Positions 41,883 to 51,709 are shown, counted from the stretch's first letter. The stretch is 64,000 bases of DNA from JAPHTQ01 sp050299175 (GCA_050299175.1 JBNKVM010000030.1:62001-126000); one strand, 5' to 3'. Made by a program: numbers and translations. The notes: generated from the sequence alone by a model not told the origin.

Positions 41883-42845
41883 ATGACCTCAATAATGCAG
41901 TCTGTGGACGAACGCACCCAACTGGCCGGGGCCAACCGGCTGGAGATCCTGCTATTCAGCCTGGGCAAGGACAAGCATACCGGGCGAGAAGAGGTCTTCG
42001 GCCTCAATGTATTCAAGATCCGTGAGGTGATCGCCATGCCCGAGATCACCCATGCACCGGATATGCCGCCGGGAGTGGAGGGGATGGTCAGCCTACGCGG
42101 CAACATGATCCCAATTATCAACCTGTCGAAATTTTGTGACGTGGAAACCGAGATCGAACCGAAGATCCTCATCGTCACCGAATACAACCGCAGCACCCAT
42201 GGCTTTATGGTCGCCTCGGTGGAGCAGATCATGCGTATGGCGTGGGCCGATATCAAGATACCGCCGCAGATGATGGCCAATCGTCACGGTGGCCTGGTCA
42301 CTGCGGTCACCGAGCTGGACGACGGTCGCATTGTCATGATTATCGACGTGGAGAAGGTACTGGCCGAAACCGGAGGTCTGGACGACGATCCGACCCTGTT
42401 TGCAGATATTGAGCAATTGGATGGGCAAGCCACTGTGCTCTTCGCCGACGACTCAGTGGTAGCGCGTAAACAGATCGCCGCTACTCTGGATCATCTTGGT
42501 GTCCACCATATTCCGTCGAAAAACGGTGAGGAAGCCTGGGCCAAGCTACAGGAACTCGCAGAACGTGCTGCGGCCAGCCACATGCCGGTCTACGAAATGA
42601 TCGACGCGGTACTCACCGATGTGGAGATGCCAGGTATGGATGGCTACGTGCTAACCCGCAAGATCAAGGAAGATAAACGCTTCGCCGGAATTCCTGTGGT
42701 CATGCACTCATCTCTATCCGCCGATGCCAATATCACCATCGGCAAACAGGCTGGCGCTGATGCCTATGTCGCCAAATTCGATCCTCAGGAACTTTCCAAG
42801 GTACTCAGAGGCGTGCTGGGGAAAAAAGAAGACAGAGCGGAATAA
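41883..42845 (+). CDS. cheV: Chemotaxis coupling protein CheV (CheW plus receiver)
   Basis: 320 residues. The CheW domain (about 20-165) has FGLNVFKIREVIAMPEIT and GMVSLRGNMIPIINLSKF. The receiver (about 180-315) has FADDSVVARKQI, phosphoacceptor Asp in AVLTDVEMPGMDGYVL, and the Thr/Ser position VVMHSSLSADA. CheV links chemoreceptors to CheA and adapts to phosphorylation. No other chemotaxis gene is in the window. Shows that the organism has a chemotaxis system, so probably motile at some stage. Confidence 0.95.
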   Translation: MTSIMQSVDERTQLAGANRLEILLFSLGKDKHTGREEVFGLNVFKIREVIAMPEITHAPDMPPGVEGMVSLRGNMIPIINLSKFCDVETEIEPKILIVTEYNRSTHGFMVASVEQIMRMAWADIKIPPQMMANRHGGLVTAVTELDDGRIVMIIDVEKVLAETGGLDDDPTLFADIEQLDGQATVLFADDSVVARKQIAATLDHLGVHHIPSKNGEEAWAKLQELAERAAASHMPVYEMIDAVLTDVEMPGMDGYVLTRKIKEDKRFAGIPVVMHSSLSADANITIGKQAGADAYVAKFDPQELSKVLRGVLGKKEDRAE

Positions 42846-42883
42846 AACATATCGGCGGCGTATCGCCGCCGATACTCATTCAC

Positions 42884-43333
42884 CTACCCACCCCTCGCAG
42901 ATCGATCCATCCGATACCAGGCGCTGTAGACCAGATCCGGCCAGCGTGACTGGAACCAGGCGATAATTGCCTCGATCTCCTCATCCGTCAGCTTGTTACG
43001 CCAAGCTGGCATCTTGCCCATGCCCTGCGGGCTGCCATTGGCAATCACGTCATGCAGGACATCTTTTGGATGATGCCAGGCGTGGCCGGTACCGTTGAGT
43101 GGCGGCGCCGGGAACATCCCATCCGCATCCCGCTGGCGCCAATTGGGATCGCCCTGAGCAGCACTGCCGTGGCATTCGGCGCAGTTTTTCTGGAACAGGC
43201 GCGCACCCTGGCTAACCTGGGCGAAATCCATCTGCCGTGACATACCGTTGTCATTGCCGACGGTAGTTTTACCATCGCTGTCACTACAGGCGGCCAGCAC
43301 GAGTGCCAGCGCCGCAATTATGATGCTTTTCAT
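42884..43333 (-). CDS. Class I c-type cytochrome (lipoprotein)
   Basis: 149 residues. A lipoprotein signal peptide (MKSIIIAALALVLAAC, lipobox LAAC) precedes one heme site, NCAECHG. A distal Met ligand is probably in GMGKMPAWRNKLTDEEIEAIIAWFQSRWP, typical of mono-heme cytochrome c of this fold. It would shuttle electrons at the outer face of the inner membrane or under the outer membrane. GAGG precedes ATG 43333. Electron partner unknown. Confidence 0.92.
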   Translation of the reverse strand: MKSIIIAALALVLAACSDSDGKTTVGNDNGMSRQMDFAQVSQGARLFQKNCAECHGSAAQGDPNWRQRDADGMFPAPPLNGTGHAWHHPKDVLHDVIANGSPQGMGKMPAWRNKLTDEEIEAIIAWFQSRWPDLVYSAWYRMDRSARGG

Positions 43334-43427
43334 TTTCTAATCCTCATTGCGCTACACCTGCCGGGCAGGCGCAACCATATACAATAGACCCCGCGCAATG
43401 CCGCACGAAGCCGATGATTCAACAAGA

Positions 43428-43787
43428 TTAGAGAATTCGGGGAGGAGGAGAATCGACAGGCAAAGCGATGGAGGCAAAGGCGCTACGGAAACTATCCCCA
43501 GGCTCACTGCCACTGCGCAGACCGTCCAGGAAAATGGGCCCGGAAACGAAGCCGCTACTGGCGTGACCGCAGAGATCGCAGTCTATGCAGACCTTGCCCG
43601 CATGGCTGGCACAATCGCTATGTTGCGGCATGCCGTGATGATCCATCTGCTGCACCATCTGCATCGGGCAGGGTGGCGTGGCATCCCGTGAGGCGAGCGC
43701 CTGCGCCAATACCGGCTGGGCGGTGAAACCCAGCAGCAGGAACAGGATAAATAGCTTGCGGATGCGACGCGTCATGGAGTTAATCAT
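43428..43787 (-). CDS. Secreted Cys/His/Met-rich small protein, probably metal-binding
   Basis: 119 residues. A signal peptide (RRIRKLFILFLLLGFTAQPVLA) precedes a cluster of metal-type residues: PPCPMQMVQQMDHHGMPQHSDCASHAGKVCIDCDLCGHASSG. It resembles short copper-handling DUF2946-type proteins. The start is uncertain: ATG 43787 (GGGACT upstream) and ATG 43775 are both possible. The copper link is inference; copA lies far off. Confidence 0.65.
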   Translation of the reverse strand: MINSMTRRIRKLFILFLLLGFTAQPVLAQALASRDATPPCPMQMVQQMDHHGMPQHSDCASHAGKVCIDCDLCGHASSGFVSGPIFLDGLRSGSEPGDSFRSAFASIALPVDSPPPRIL

Positions 43788-43859
43788 AGTCCCGAACGGG
43801 TTGTGGCAGCCAGTCCAACTTAACATCTGACCATCGAGAGAGACGACAGTTCCGCAATG

Positions 43860-45455
43860 CTAAAGGGACATCTTTTCCGCGCTACGCTCCGCCAGGGCGG
43901 CGATGGTGCGTGAAGGGTTCATACCCAAAGCCAGCGGCAAAATGGCGCCATCGACCACATAAAGCCCGGGATAGCCAAAAACCTCGCCCAGATGATTCAC
44001 CACACCGTCTTCGATGGTTTCGCCCATGGCACAGCCGCCTAGGGGATGAGGAGTGATCAGGTTCTTCAACAGGGTCCAGGTCGGCGGGATGAAAGGTACG
44101 CCGTCAGTAGCATGGCTCAGATCGCGATGCATGTCCGCCATGGCGTCCATGGTCGCCTCGGAGCGATCTATCTCCCAATCCAGTTTCATCTCCTTGCGCC
44201 ACGGCGCATACCAAGGACGCCCCAGATAAAAGCGACCGTCGGCGGCATCCACCGCCTGACCAAACCAGAGCATGACGTTGTCGAGCGGATCGCGGGCACG
44301 CACCCTGCGTGCCAAGGCGTTAAACATCAGGCCAAAGCGGGAGCGAAACGGCCACCAGCGCTTCTTGATGTGCTCTTCCAGGTAGTTGCCGATGAGATCG
44401 GGAAAACCGCCATCCTCGATAAATAGTTTGGCGCCTTTGTAGTCGCCGTCGAGCAGATCGATGGCGCTGCTGATGGTCGGCCCCTGACTGGCGGAAACCC
44501 TGCGACTATGTACCGATGGAGTAACGAAATCGCCGTTGGGGCTCCAGCCGTGACCCAGCTGTTTGCTCAGAGCGGGCAGGGTTTTGTATTGGTCGCGGCA
44601 ACGCAGTAACAGTTCGGTGGAGCCCATGGAACCCGCGGAAAGCACCACCCGCTTCGCCATAACGTGTCCCTTTCGCCGCTTGCCGTAGTCGATACGCTCA
44701 TAATCGAGCCGATATCCGCCATCACCTAACGGGGTGATCTTGCGTGCGATATGCAGCGGACGCACCTCGGCGCCGTGGCGTTCCGCCAGGGGAATGTAAT
44801 TCAGATCGAGGGTATTCTTCGCCTTGACCTGACACCCGGCATCGCAGTTACCGCAGTGGACGCAGGTGCCCTGTCGCGCACCCTGTGGGTTGATCCAGGT
44901 TCGGGATTTATTGTCGTTGAAGGGGTCATCCAGACCGTAGTGCCATTCCGGATCAAACGTGACCGCCAGCTCTACCTGATGAAAGCGGTCACCATAGCCA
45001 TTAATCTCCGCGGCATCGCGCATCAGGTGATGGCGTTGGGTAAGCTGATTTTGCGGTACTTTCTGCACCCGCAGCATTTGCCCAACCCGTTCGTAATAGG
45101 GCTGCAAGGCATCAAAGGTAATTGCAGAGGGCCAGCCCTTATCGAAGCGTTTTTTCGGTGGAACGATAGAGACATTGGCGTAGATCAGTGAGCCACCACC
45201 GACCCCGGCGCCACGGGCCACCGCCATGTCATCGAGAAAGCTGATATCCACCCAACCGTTGAAGCGGTGTGGATAGTTACCGTCCCAGACCCAGGCATCG
45301 CCGGGATCGCGTGGATATGCATCGGCCTGCCAGCGCCGCCCCCGCTCCAACAACAGCACTTTCTGTCCACGCTCCGCCAGACGACATGCCATCACTGCGC
45401 CACCGAAGCCGCTGCCGACCACTACGACATCATAATGATTGCCAGCCTCACTCAT
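43860..45455 (-). CDS. GMC-family FAD oxidoreductase (cholesterol-oxidase-like)
   Basis: 531 residues. FAD motif YDVVVVGSGFGGAVMACRLAERG, then ARGAGVGGGSLIYANVSI, a Cys motif CVHCGNCDAGCQVKAKNTLDLNYIP, and the C-terminal TPHPLGGCAMGE and GMNPSRTIAALAER. This Cys-bearing type is near cholesterol oxidase-like GMC enzymes. ATG 45455 overlaps the stop of the partner gene as ATGA. Likely oxidises an alcohol with quinone or another acceptor; substrate unknown. Confidence 0.85.
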   Translation of the reverse strand: MSEAGNHYDVVVVGSGFGGAVMACRLAERGQKVLLLERGRRWQADAYPRDPGDAWVWDGNYPHRFNGWVDISFLDDMAVARGAGVGGGSLIYANVSIVPPKKRFDKGWPSAITFDALQPYYERVGQMLRVQKVPQNQLTQRHHLMRDAAEINGYGDRFHQVELAVTFDPEWHYGLDDPFNDNKSRTWINPQGARQGTCVHCGNCDAGCQVKAKNTLDLNYIPLAERHGAEVRPLHIARKITPLGDGGYRLDYERIDYGKRRKGHVMAKRVVLSAGSMGSTELLLRCRDQYKTLPALSKQLGHGWSPNGDFVTPSVHSRRVSASQGPTISSAIDLLDGDYKGAKLFIEDGGFPDLIGNYLEEHIKKRWWPFRSRFGLMFNALARRVRARDPLDNVMLWFGQAVDAADGRFYLGRPWYAPWRKEMKLDWEIDRSEATMDAMADMHRDLSHATDGVPFIPPTWTLLKNLITPHPLGGCAMGETIEDGVVNHLGEVFGYPGLYVVDGAILPLALGMNPSRTIAALAERSAEKMSL

Positions 45456-46057
45456 TTTGCCAGCCCCGCGTAGCTGTCCCACAGCTCACCCATGAAGAAG
45501 CGACCGAAGCGGGCCAGTACTTCAAGCTTTCTGCCTTTGTCCCGGACATGCAGTACCTCCAGCGTGGAAAGCAATCGCATCAGGTCGCCGACCCCAAGAC
45601 TCAACAGCCCAGCACCGACAACTTCACCACGCTTGTCCTTACCGCTGTGGATGCGGGTGTAGAGGGTGGTGGTATCGCTCCACAGGTCAAACCCGGGATC
45701 GTCGCGCACCTCTTTGTGTCCGGCCAGATAGTAGGGCTGACCGTCAAAATCGAACACCAGTTCGTAAATCATCAACTTGGTTTGCGGATCATCGGCGGGA
45801 GAGAAAAGATTGAAGATACCGTTATAGCCGGGAATACCTTTATCGAAGAGGGGATAGTCGATGGTGCCATCGAGCAGGCCAGTGTGTTGCGGGTCTTCGA
45901 TAAAGCGGTCGAGATCGTCGATGGTTACCCGGGCATTCATCACCAGAGTGTTACCGTTGTCGCGAGCCAGTTTCTCGCCCTGCAGACAATCGGTTTCGCC
46001 GAGAGAGACACCACCCGCCATGGTTTCGCTAAAGCTGATCCCTGCTCTGTTCGGCAC
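45452..46057 (-). CDS. Partner protein of the GMC oxidoreductase (cholesterol-oxidase-associated type)
   Basis: 201 residues. It resembles the beta-rich domain sometimes fused to cholesterol oxidase-like enzymes: SFSETMAGGVSLGETDCLQGEKLARDNGNTLVMNARVTIDDLDRFIEDPQHTGLL, YPLFDKGIPGYNGIFNLF, KLMIYELVFDFDGQPYYLAGHKEV. The start GTG 46057 is chosen because GGGAGG sits 6-7 nt upstream; an upstream reading is not family-like. Overlaps the GMC gene, so they are made together. No signal peptide seen. Confidence 0.72.
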   Translation of the reverse strand: MPNRAGISFSETMAGGVSLGETDCLQGEKLARDNGNTLVMNARVTIDDLDRFIEDPQHTGLLDGTIDYPLFDKGIPGYNGIFNLFSPADDPQTKLMIYELVFDFDGQPYYLAGHKEVRDDPGFDLWSDTTTLYTRIHSGKDKRGEVVGAGLLSLGVGDLMRLLSTLEVLHVRDKGRKLEVLARFGRFFMGELWDSYAGLAK

Positions 46058-46191
46058 CGCGTACCTCCCTGTTATTCCCAGATAACCTCGTGAGCATTCT
46101 ATTCCTTTTTTTCCCGCCACAGCAAACCGCCAAAGCCACATAAGGCCCGAATTTTGATACTCTTCAAAAATCGAGCAAACAGAGCGCAGGC

Positions 46192-46863
46192 ATGCCCTCA
46201 TCCCGCGACAGACAATGCCCTACTGAAACCGTCGACTGCTCCCTGTTGGAGGAGCTGGAATCACTACGCCGGGAAAACGCAGAGCTGAAAGAGGCGCTGC
46301 GCACCGATATGCTCACCGGCCTGTTCAACTATCGCCATCTGCTGGAGGCGCTCGACTGGGAGATGGAGCGCACTCGCCGCACCCGTATGCCTACCTCAAT
46401 GGTCATGATCGATCTGGATCACTTCAAACAGATCAACGATACATGGGGGCATGAGATCGGTAACCGCGCACTGCGACAGGTAGCCGCTATCATTCATGAT
46501 TCACTGCGAAAAATGGACATACCGTGCCGTTTCGGTGGAGAAGAGTTTGCCATCATTCTGCCCGGCACTACCCTGTCACAGGCCATTGGCGTAGCTGAAC
46601 GTATACGCAGCAGCATTGAAAGCCAACCACTGCAACATGGTGATGAACTCATTACCATCACCGCCAGCTTCGGCGTGGAGCTCTATCGCACCGAAATGCA
46701 ATTGAGCGTCGATGAGTTCATCCACCTCACCGATGGCTACCTTTACCAGGCGAAACAGAACGGGCGCAATCAGGTTGCCCATCCACAACTACCGCAACAA
46801 ACGGAAGTCAGCGTCGACGAAAAGGCCGCACTGCTCTCGCCGCCACCGAACAGCGACGATTAG
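46192..46863 (+). CDS. Diguanylate cyclase (GGDEF domain)
   Basis: 223 residues. A short coiled coil (LLEELESLRRENAELKEAL) precedes a GGDEF domain: TDMLTGLFNYRHLLEALDWE, MIDLDHFKQINDTWGHEIGNRAL, CRFGGEEFAIILPGT. The active-site GGEEF is intact, so it should make c-di-GMP. No sensor domain, so control must come through the coiled coil or expression. It converges on cbbO with 3 bp between stops. Confidence 0.93.
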   Translation: MPSSRDRQCPTETVDCSLLEELESLRRENAELKEALRTDMLTGLFNYRHLLEALDWEMERTRRTRMPTSMVMIDLDHFKQINDTWGHEIGNRALRQVAAIIHDSLRKMDIPCRFGGEEFAIILPGTTLSQAIGVAERIRSSIESQPLQHGDELITITASFGVELYRTEMQLSVDEFIHLTDGYLYQAKQNGRNQVAHPQLPQQTEVSVDEKAALLSPPPNSDD

Positions 46864-46866
46864 CCG

Positions 46867-49128
46867 CTATTTCGTTAGCGACAGGAACAACCGCGGCAAC
46901 TGCTCAGGCAGACGCTCTATCCGATCGATCACGGTGTACTGCTTACCAAAGATGTCGGCAACATATTCGTCGGCCCGCGCATCGAGGTTGATGCAGTAGG
47001 TATAGATACCTTCCCGATCCAGCTCCTGCACCGCCTTATGACTGTCCTGCAACAACAGTTTCGGATCATCCACGTCGATATCCGACGGCTCACCATCGGT
47101 TAGCACCAGCAGCAATTTTTTATCCGCCTTGCGCGTACCAAGGTAATGACCGGCATGGCGCAGGGCTGCGCCCATGCGTGTCGAGTAACCCGCCTCCATT
47201 GCTGCAAGACGTGCCTTCACACCATCGTCCCAGTGTTCGCTGAAACCCTTGATGTGTTGGTAATAGACCTCGTGTCGGGTATTAGAGGAGAAACCGGCGA
47301 TGGCGAAATCGTCGCCTAAACCTTCGATGGCCAGACCGAGCAGCGATACCGCCTCCTGAGACAACTCAAGAATCGTCTGCGTACTTCCTTCGGGAATGTC
47401 GTTCAGCGATGCAGAGAGATCGAGCAACAACAGTACCGCGATGTCACGCCCATCATGGCGATGACTCATGTTAATCCGCGGGTCGGGCTGAGCACCGGCA
47501 CGGTGATCGATCAGCGAACGAATCGCTACGTCGAGATCCAGTTCGCTGCCCTCTTCCTGATAACGCACCCGCACATACTGCTGCGGTTTGAGCAGGTCGA
47601 GAATGCGCATCAACTGTTTCGCCAACTGTTCGTGTTTGCTCAACAGGCGATCGATCTTGACCGCATCTCCCGTGGGATGAAGATGCTCGTAGAGACTGAC
47701 CCAATCGGGGCGATAGGTTTTCGATTTGTAATCCCACTCATGGTAGAGGCGAGGCGGCAAGACTTCATCGACTTCCTCTTCTGCCGGCGGTGCTTCTTTT
47801 TCGTAGTCAAAAAGTTCACCTTCGTCGTCTTCATCAATGAATATCCACAGATGGCGATTGTCATCACGGTAATCCACCTCGGTATCAGTAAAAACGAGAT
47901 GGGCCGCCTGGTCTGCCGGGCCGCGGCTGCGGATGATAAAGAGGATCGCCAGATCAGCCATCTCCTTGAACGATGATTCTCCCTGGGCCATTGCCTCATG
48001 GAAGCGGCGGCAGAATTCCACGACGTGCTCATTTTTATAGCCGTGACTATCGGGATTCAGAATGGCATAGGAGAGCATGGCCAGACGGTGGCGGATACAG
48101 GATTCTTTCTGCGGATCGCAGGCATCTTCTTGGGGATGTGGATGCAGGCCGTTAAACAGACGACGCAACCCCGGGTAACGCTGCATGGTGAGATACTCCA
48201 CCCGGCAGTCTTCCAGCAATTCGATGGCGGCGCTCTGAAAGGGACTGTAATTGTCGGCAATCATTTGCGTCGACCAGCATTTGTGCGCCGCCATGTGCGC
48301 CAAGGTCGCGCGATAACGATCAATACCGGTGACCCCATTTTTGTCATCGAAAACATCCGGCAAACGGATGCCGACATCGTCGTAATAGGGCTGCCGTTTG
48401 CGCGGCTCATCAAAGGCCTCGGAATAAGGTATGAGTCGCGGTTTATCTTTCCACAATGCCTGCAAATACAAATCCAGCTTCCGTTCATTATCCATGAACA
48501 GAGTGCCATGACGTTCGCGTTGCAATACGGCACGGCTGTCGGCGGACTGCAGACTGAAATACTCCTTCTGCCGCTCAGGATGATTGCCGTAATTGCGAAT
48601 GCCGTACTCGATCCAGTTACGCAATCCGGCACAGGAGAGGTTCTTCAACAGCAGCGGTACCTGATTGAAAAACTCCGGCAGGCCGGGGCTGGGGATGGTC
48701 TGATGGAAACCATGGATCGATCCGGTGGTACGCTGCATGAAATCGAGCACCAGTTCGATGTAGCCGCTCAGTAACTCTTCGCTGCCGAGTCGACGCGATA
48801 CTTCACCAATGGATTGCAGGAACGGCGGGATCGCCTTGCCGTTTGGCGTACGCGAAATATTCCACACCGTTTGCGAAACGAGTGTTAGAGTCGACTCGCC
48901 AAGACGCTGCGCCACCTCCGGCATCTCTTCCAGATAGACCAGCACCGGCTCAAAGCCGCGACCAATCTTGCAGACCAGACCGGCACCATCGAGATAATCC
49001 TTCAGCCCCTGCGGCGACAGCACCTTCATCGCCTCTTCCAGACAGTGGGGGAAGAATTCGTCGAGATCCCTGAAGCCGCAGGAGAGCTGCTCGCGGAAGT
49101 ATTGGACCTGTTCGTCGCTTAGCGGCAT
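46867..49128 (-). CDS. cbbO: RuBisCO activase subunit CbbO (VWA domain)
   Basis: 753 residues. The C-terminal von Willebrand A domain (about 575-753) has MIDAS DLSAS in AVLLLLDLSASLND and VLTDGEPSDIDVDDP. The N-terminal part is the long helical region of CbbO. With CbbQ it forms the AAA+/VWA activase that removes inhibitory sugar phosphates from RuBisCO; the MIDAS metal helps contact RuBisCO. It follows cbbQ by 18 bp and both lie downstream of cbbM, all on the minus strand. Confidence 0.95.
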   Translation of the reverse strand: MPLSDEQVQYFREQLSCGFRDLDEFFPHCLEEAMKVLSPQGLKDYLDGAGLVCKIGRGFEPVLVYLEEMPEVAQRLGESTLTLVSQTVWNISRTPNGKAIPPFLQSIGEVSRRLGSEELLSGYIELVLDFMQRTTGSIHGFHQTIPSPGLPEFFNQVPLLLKNLSCAGLRNWIEYGIRNYGNHPERQKEYFSLQSADSRAVLQRERHGTLFMDNERKLDLYLQALWKDKPRLIPYSEAFDEPRKRQPYYDDVGIRLPDVFDDKNGVTGIDRYRATLAHMAAHKCWSTQMIADNYSPFQSAAIELLEDCRVEYLTMQRYPGLRRLFNGLHPHPQEDACDPQKESCIRHRLAMLSYAILNPDSHGYKNEHVVEFCRRFHEAMAQGESSFKEMADLAILFIIRSRGPADQAAHLVFTDTEVDYRDDNRHLWIFIDEDDEGELFDYEKEAPPAEEEVDEVLPPRLYHEWDYKSKTYRPDWVSLYEHLHPTGDAVKIDRLLSKHEQLAKQLMRILDLLKPQQYVRVRYQEEGSELDLDVAIRSLIDHRAGAQPDPRINMSHRHDGRDIAVLLLLDLSASLNDIPEGSTQTILELSQEAVSLLGLAIEGLGDDFAIAGFSSNTRHEVYYQHIKGFSEHWDDGVKARLAAMEAGYSTRMGAALRHAGHYLGTRKADKKLLLVLTDGEPSDIDVDDPKLLLQDSHKAVQELDREGIYTYCINLDARADEYVADIFGKQYTVIDRIERLPEQLPRLFLSLTK

Positions 49129-49146
49129 GACAGCCTTCTCTTGCTA

Positions 49147-49956
49147 TCAGGCGAACACAGCGTCGATAGCATGATCCAGCGTATCGCGAATGTCACGGTC
49201 ATCGGTGATCGGCCTGACCAGCGCCATGCGGCAGGCGGCACGCGGTTCGATGCCCTGTTTGATCAGGCTCGCCGCGTAGACCAGCAGGCGGGTAGAGACG
49301 CCCTCGTCGAGACCATGGCCCTTGAGATTGCGCGCCGTCTCACTGAGCTTCACCAGCTTCTGCGCCACATCGTTTTCAATACCAGTCTCTTTGGCAACGA
49401 TAGCGGCCTCGGTTTCGGCGGAGGCGTAGTCGAAGTCCATGGCGACGAAGCGCTGCTTGGTCGACTGCTTGAGATCCTTCATCAACGACTGGTAACCGGG
49501 GTTATAGGAGATCACCAGTTGGAAGTCGGGATGGGCAGCAACCAACTCGCCCTTCTTGTCCAACGGCAGGTTGCGGCGGTGGTCGGTCAGCGGGTGAATC
49601 ACCACGGTGGTGTCCTGACGCGCCTCAACCACCTCGTCGAGGTAGCAGATGGCACCGATGCGTGCCGCAGTGGTCAGCGGCCCGTCGAGCCAGCGGGTAC
49701 CGTCCGCATCGAGCAGGTAACGACCGACCAGATCCGAAGCGGTCATGTCCTCGTTACAGGCCACGGTGATAAGCGGCTTGCCCAGTTTCCACGCCATGTA
49801 TTCGATGAAGCGCGATTTACCGCAACCGGTCGGCCCCTTGACCATCACCGGCAGACGCGATGCGTAGGCGGCTTCATACAGCTCCACCTCGTTGTCCTGC
49901 GCCTGGTAGAACGGCTCTTTACTGACGATGTATTGATCCTTGTCGATACTACTCAT
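49147..49956 (-). CDS. cbbQ: RuBisCO activase AAA+ subunit CbbQ
   Basis: 269 residues, MoxR-type AAA+. Walker A is VKGPTGCGKSRF; Walker B is ICYLDEVVEARQD; further AAA+ motifs are VISYNPGYQSLMKDLKQSTKQRF and the arginine-rich sensor GVSTRLLVYAA. It powers remodelling of form II RuBisCO together with CbbO. GGAG precedes ATG 49956. It is separated from cbbM by a terminator, so some regulation is probably independent. Confidence 0.96.
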   Translation of the reverse strand: MSSIDKDQYIVSKEPFYQAQDNEVELYEAAYASRLPVMVKGPTGCGKSRFIEYMAWKLGKPLITVACNEDMTASDLVGRYLLDADGTRWLDGPLTTAARIGAICYLDEVVEARQDTTVVIHPLTDHRRNLPLDKKGELVAAHPDFQLVISYNPGYQSLMKDLKQSTKQRFVAMDFDYASAETEAAIVAKETGIENDVAQKLVKLSETARNLKGHGLDEGVSTRLLVYAASLIKQGIEPRAACRMALVRPITDDRDIRDTLDHAIDAVFA

Positions 49957-50044
49957 GACGTGCTCCGGGTGTTATTCGTTTATAAATTCGATCCAGTATA
50001 GTCAGGCATAATCATAATAAGAATTCATAAATTCTGATTAGTTA

Positions 50045-50062
50045 CATAAGCTAATATTTATG
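50045..50062. promoter_or_regulatory. CbbR-type palindrome upstream of cbbQO
   Basis: CATAAG-CTAATA-TTTATG, differing in one base from the palindromes at 51692 and 52408. It lies 89 bp upstream of cbbQ in AT-rich DNA. The same pattern near cbbM and cbbR suggests binding by the LysR-type CbbR. Confidence 0.45.
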
Positions 50063-50082
50063 TGTAACTCATTGACCACAAA

Positions 50083-50108
50083 AAAGCCCCGCTGAAGCGG
50101 GGCTTTTT
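50083..50108. terminator. Intrinsic terminator after cbbM
   Basis: The hairpin arms are AAAAGCCCCGC and GCGGGGCTTTT around TGAA, with a T-run on either side. It lies 25 bp beyond the cbbM stop and can end transcription in both directions. It divides cbbM from cbbQO. Confidence 0.88.
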
Positions 50109-50133
50109 ATCATGCTTTGCAGCCTGAGTGATC

Positions 50134-51546
50134 TTACTTGTGAACACCCAGCTTCTCGCGCCAGCCGGGGAAGATACGGTCGGCGTCGTGCGGGAAGGAC
50201 TCGAATGCGCGAGCGAACTCTTTGTGCTCTTTCGCGAATTCGATGGGGTCGGCACCGGACTTCCAGCACTCGTAGGCCTGGTTCAGAGAGATACCACCAG
50301 CAGCCGGGCTGTCGATGTGACCGAAGGAACCGCCACCACAGGTGTTAATCAGGTTAGCGTGTCCCAGGTTCTCGAAGAAGCCAGGCAGACGCAGGGCGTT
50401 CATACCACCGGAGATGATCGGGGTGGTGGCTTTCATGCCGTACCACTTCTGGTAGAAGTAAGGACCCTGGCACTCATCGCGCTCCAGCATGTAAGCCAGA
50501 ACCGTTTCACCACCGTGACCTTCCATCTTGCCGTAGCCCATGGTGCCGGTGTGCATACCAGAGGCACCCATCAAGCGCACCATCTTCATGTAGCACAGCG
50601 GGTCCATACCCATGGGTGACTTGTAAGAGGTGACTGCACCGTGACCTGCGCGGTGGAAGTGAAGGAAGGTATCCGGGAATGCGCGACGGCAAGTGGTAAC
50701 GCCAGCAGGACCGGCTACGAAGCCGTCAACCAGGAAGGCAACGTGATCGGCGGAGTTGTACTTGGCAAATGTTTCCAGAACGAACTCACCGCGATGGATC
50801 ATTTCGCCGTGGAAGTCAGCAGTGATGTTGGCAGAGAAGAGCTTGGCTTCACCAGTCTCTTGCTGCGCACGATCCATTGCTTCGGCAACCTTGGGCATAA
50901 CCTCTTCCATTTTACAGAAAGGCTGGTTTGCCTGAGGCTCGTCGTTCTTGATGAAGGTGCCACCCAGCCAGAAGTCGTAACAGGCCTTGGCAAAAGGCTC
51001 AGGGCGCAGGCCCAGCTTGGGCTTGATGATGGTACCGGCGATGTAACCGCCATCCACTTCGGGACGGCCCAGCACCTTCCACAGGTTGGTGATGTTGGCA
51101 GAGGGACCGTCGAAGTGCTTGACCATGCACTCAGGCATCATGAAGTCCAGCATACGCAGGCCTTCGTGGTCACCCATGCCCTGGTTGTTACCCAGGATCA
51201 GCGACCACATGTGAGAAACGTTGAAGGTGCCGTCGGTCAGGTTCGGGTCGAACAAGTCTACCGGGTAGGCAATCTTCATCAGGCCACCACCTTTGACAGG
51301 GTGGTCACCAAAGGCAGCTTCGTCGATTTCGTACACCAGCGCATCAACACCACGGGTGAAATCGTCAGTGGTAGAGACTTCAACGTTGGTACCGGTGGAA
51401 GACTCGGCGGCTACGTGAGCGGCCACTTCCAGGAAGCCGTGGCCCTTTGCGGGTATCAGCTTGTAAGCCACCAGCATGTGCTTACCGCCAGCAATCAGAT
51501 CCTCTTCTTTCAGTGAGAGGTCGGCGTAACGTCCAGACTGATCCAT
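50134..51546 (-). CDS. cbbM: Ribulose-bisphosphate carboxylase, form II
   Basis: 470 residues of form II RuBisCO. Catalytic loop GYIAGTIIKPKLGL holds the active-site Lys; the carbamylated Lys is in GGTFIKNDEPQ; NITADFHGEMIHRGEFV and the loop-6 region AGPAGVTTCRR follow. The start is ATG 51546 (GAGG upstream) giving MDQSGRYADLSLKEEDLI. Form II enzymes suit high-CO2, low-O2 habitats. The paired CbbQ/CbbO and CbbR genes lie on both sides. Confidence 0.98.
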   Translation of the reverse strand: MDQSGRYADLSLKEEDLIAGGKHMLVAYKLIPAKGHGFLEVAAHVAAESSTGTNVEVSTTDDFTRGVDALVYEIDEAAFGDHPVKGGGLMKIAYPVDLFDPNLTDGTFNVSHMWSLILGNNQGMGDHEGLRMLDFMMPECMVKHFDGPSANITNLWKVLGRPEVDGGYIAGTIIKPKLGLRPEPFAKACYDFWLGGTFIKNDEPQANQPFCKMEEVMPKVAEAMDRAQQETGEAKLFSANITADFHGEMIHRGEFVLETFAKYNSADHVAFLVDGFVAGPAGVTTCRRAFPDTFLHFHRAGHGAVTSYKSPMGMDPLCYMKMVRLMGASGMHTGTMGYGKMEGHGGETVLAYMLERDECQGPYFYQKWYGMKATTPIISGGMNALRLPGFFENLGHANLINTCGGGSFGHIDSPAAGGISLNQAYECWKSGADPIEFAKEHKEFARAFESFPHDADRIFPGWREKLGVHK

Positions 51547-51691
51547 CGTATTTATCCTCGTTGTACAAGTTATTAGAAATCGTGCCGCCATCTTCATTGC
51601 GGCGCGGGGTTTGTAAATAACCACAACCCCAGTGGAGGCAAACTATAACGGCACACTTCGCATAAGGAAATTAAAATAGAATGATAGAAAT

Positions 51692-51709
51692 CATAAGCAA
51701 TAACTTATG
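51692..51709. promoter_or_regulatory. CbbR-type palindrome upstream of cbbM
   Basis: CATAAGCAATAACTTATG is a perfect palindrome of CATAAG arms with a 6-bp centre. It lies 146 bp upstream of the cbbM start and overlaps the stop of the methyltransferase gene. A further half-site CATAAG follows at 51661-51666. Same form as the site at the cbbR start. Confidence 0.6.
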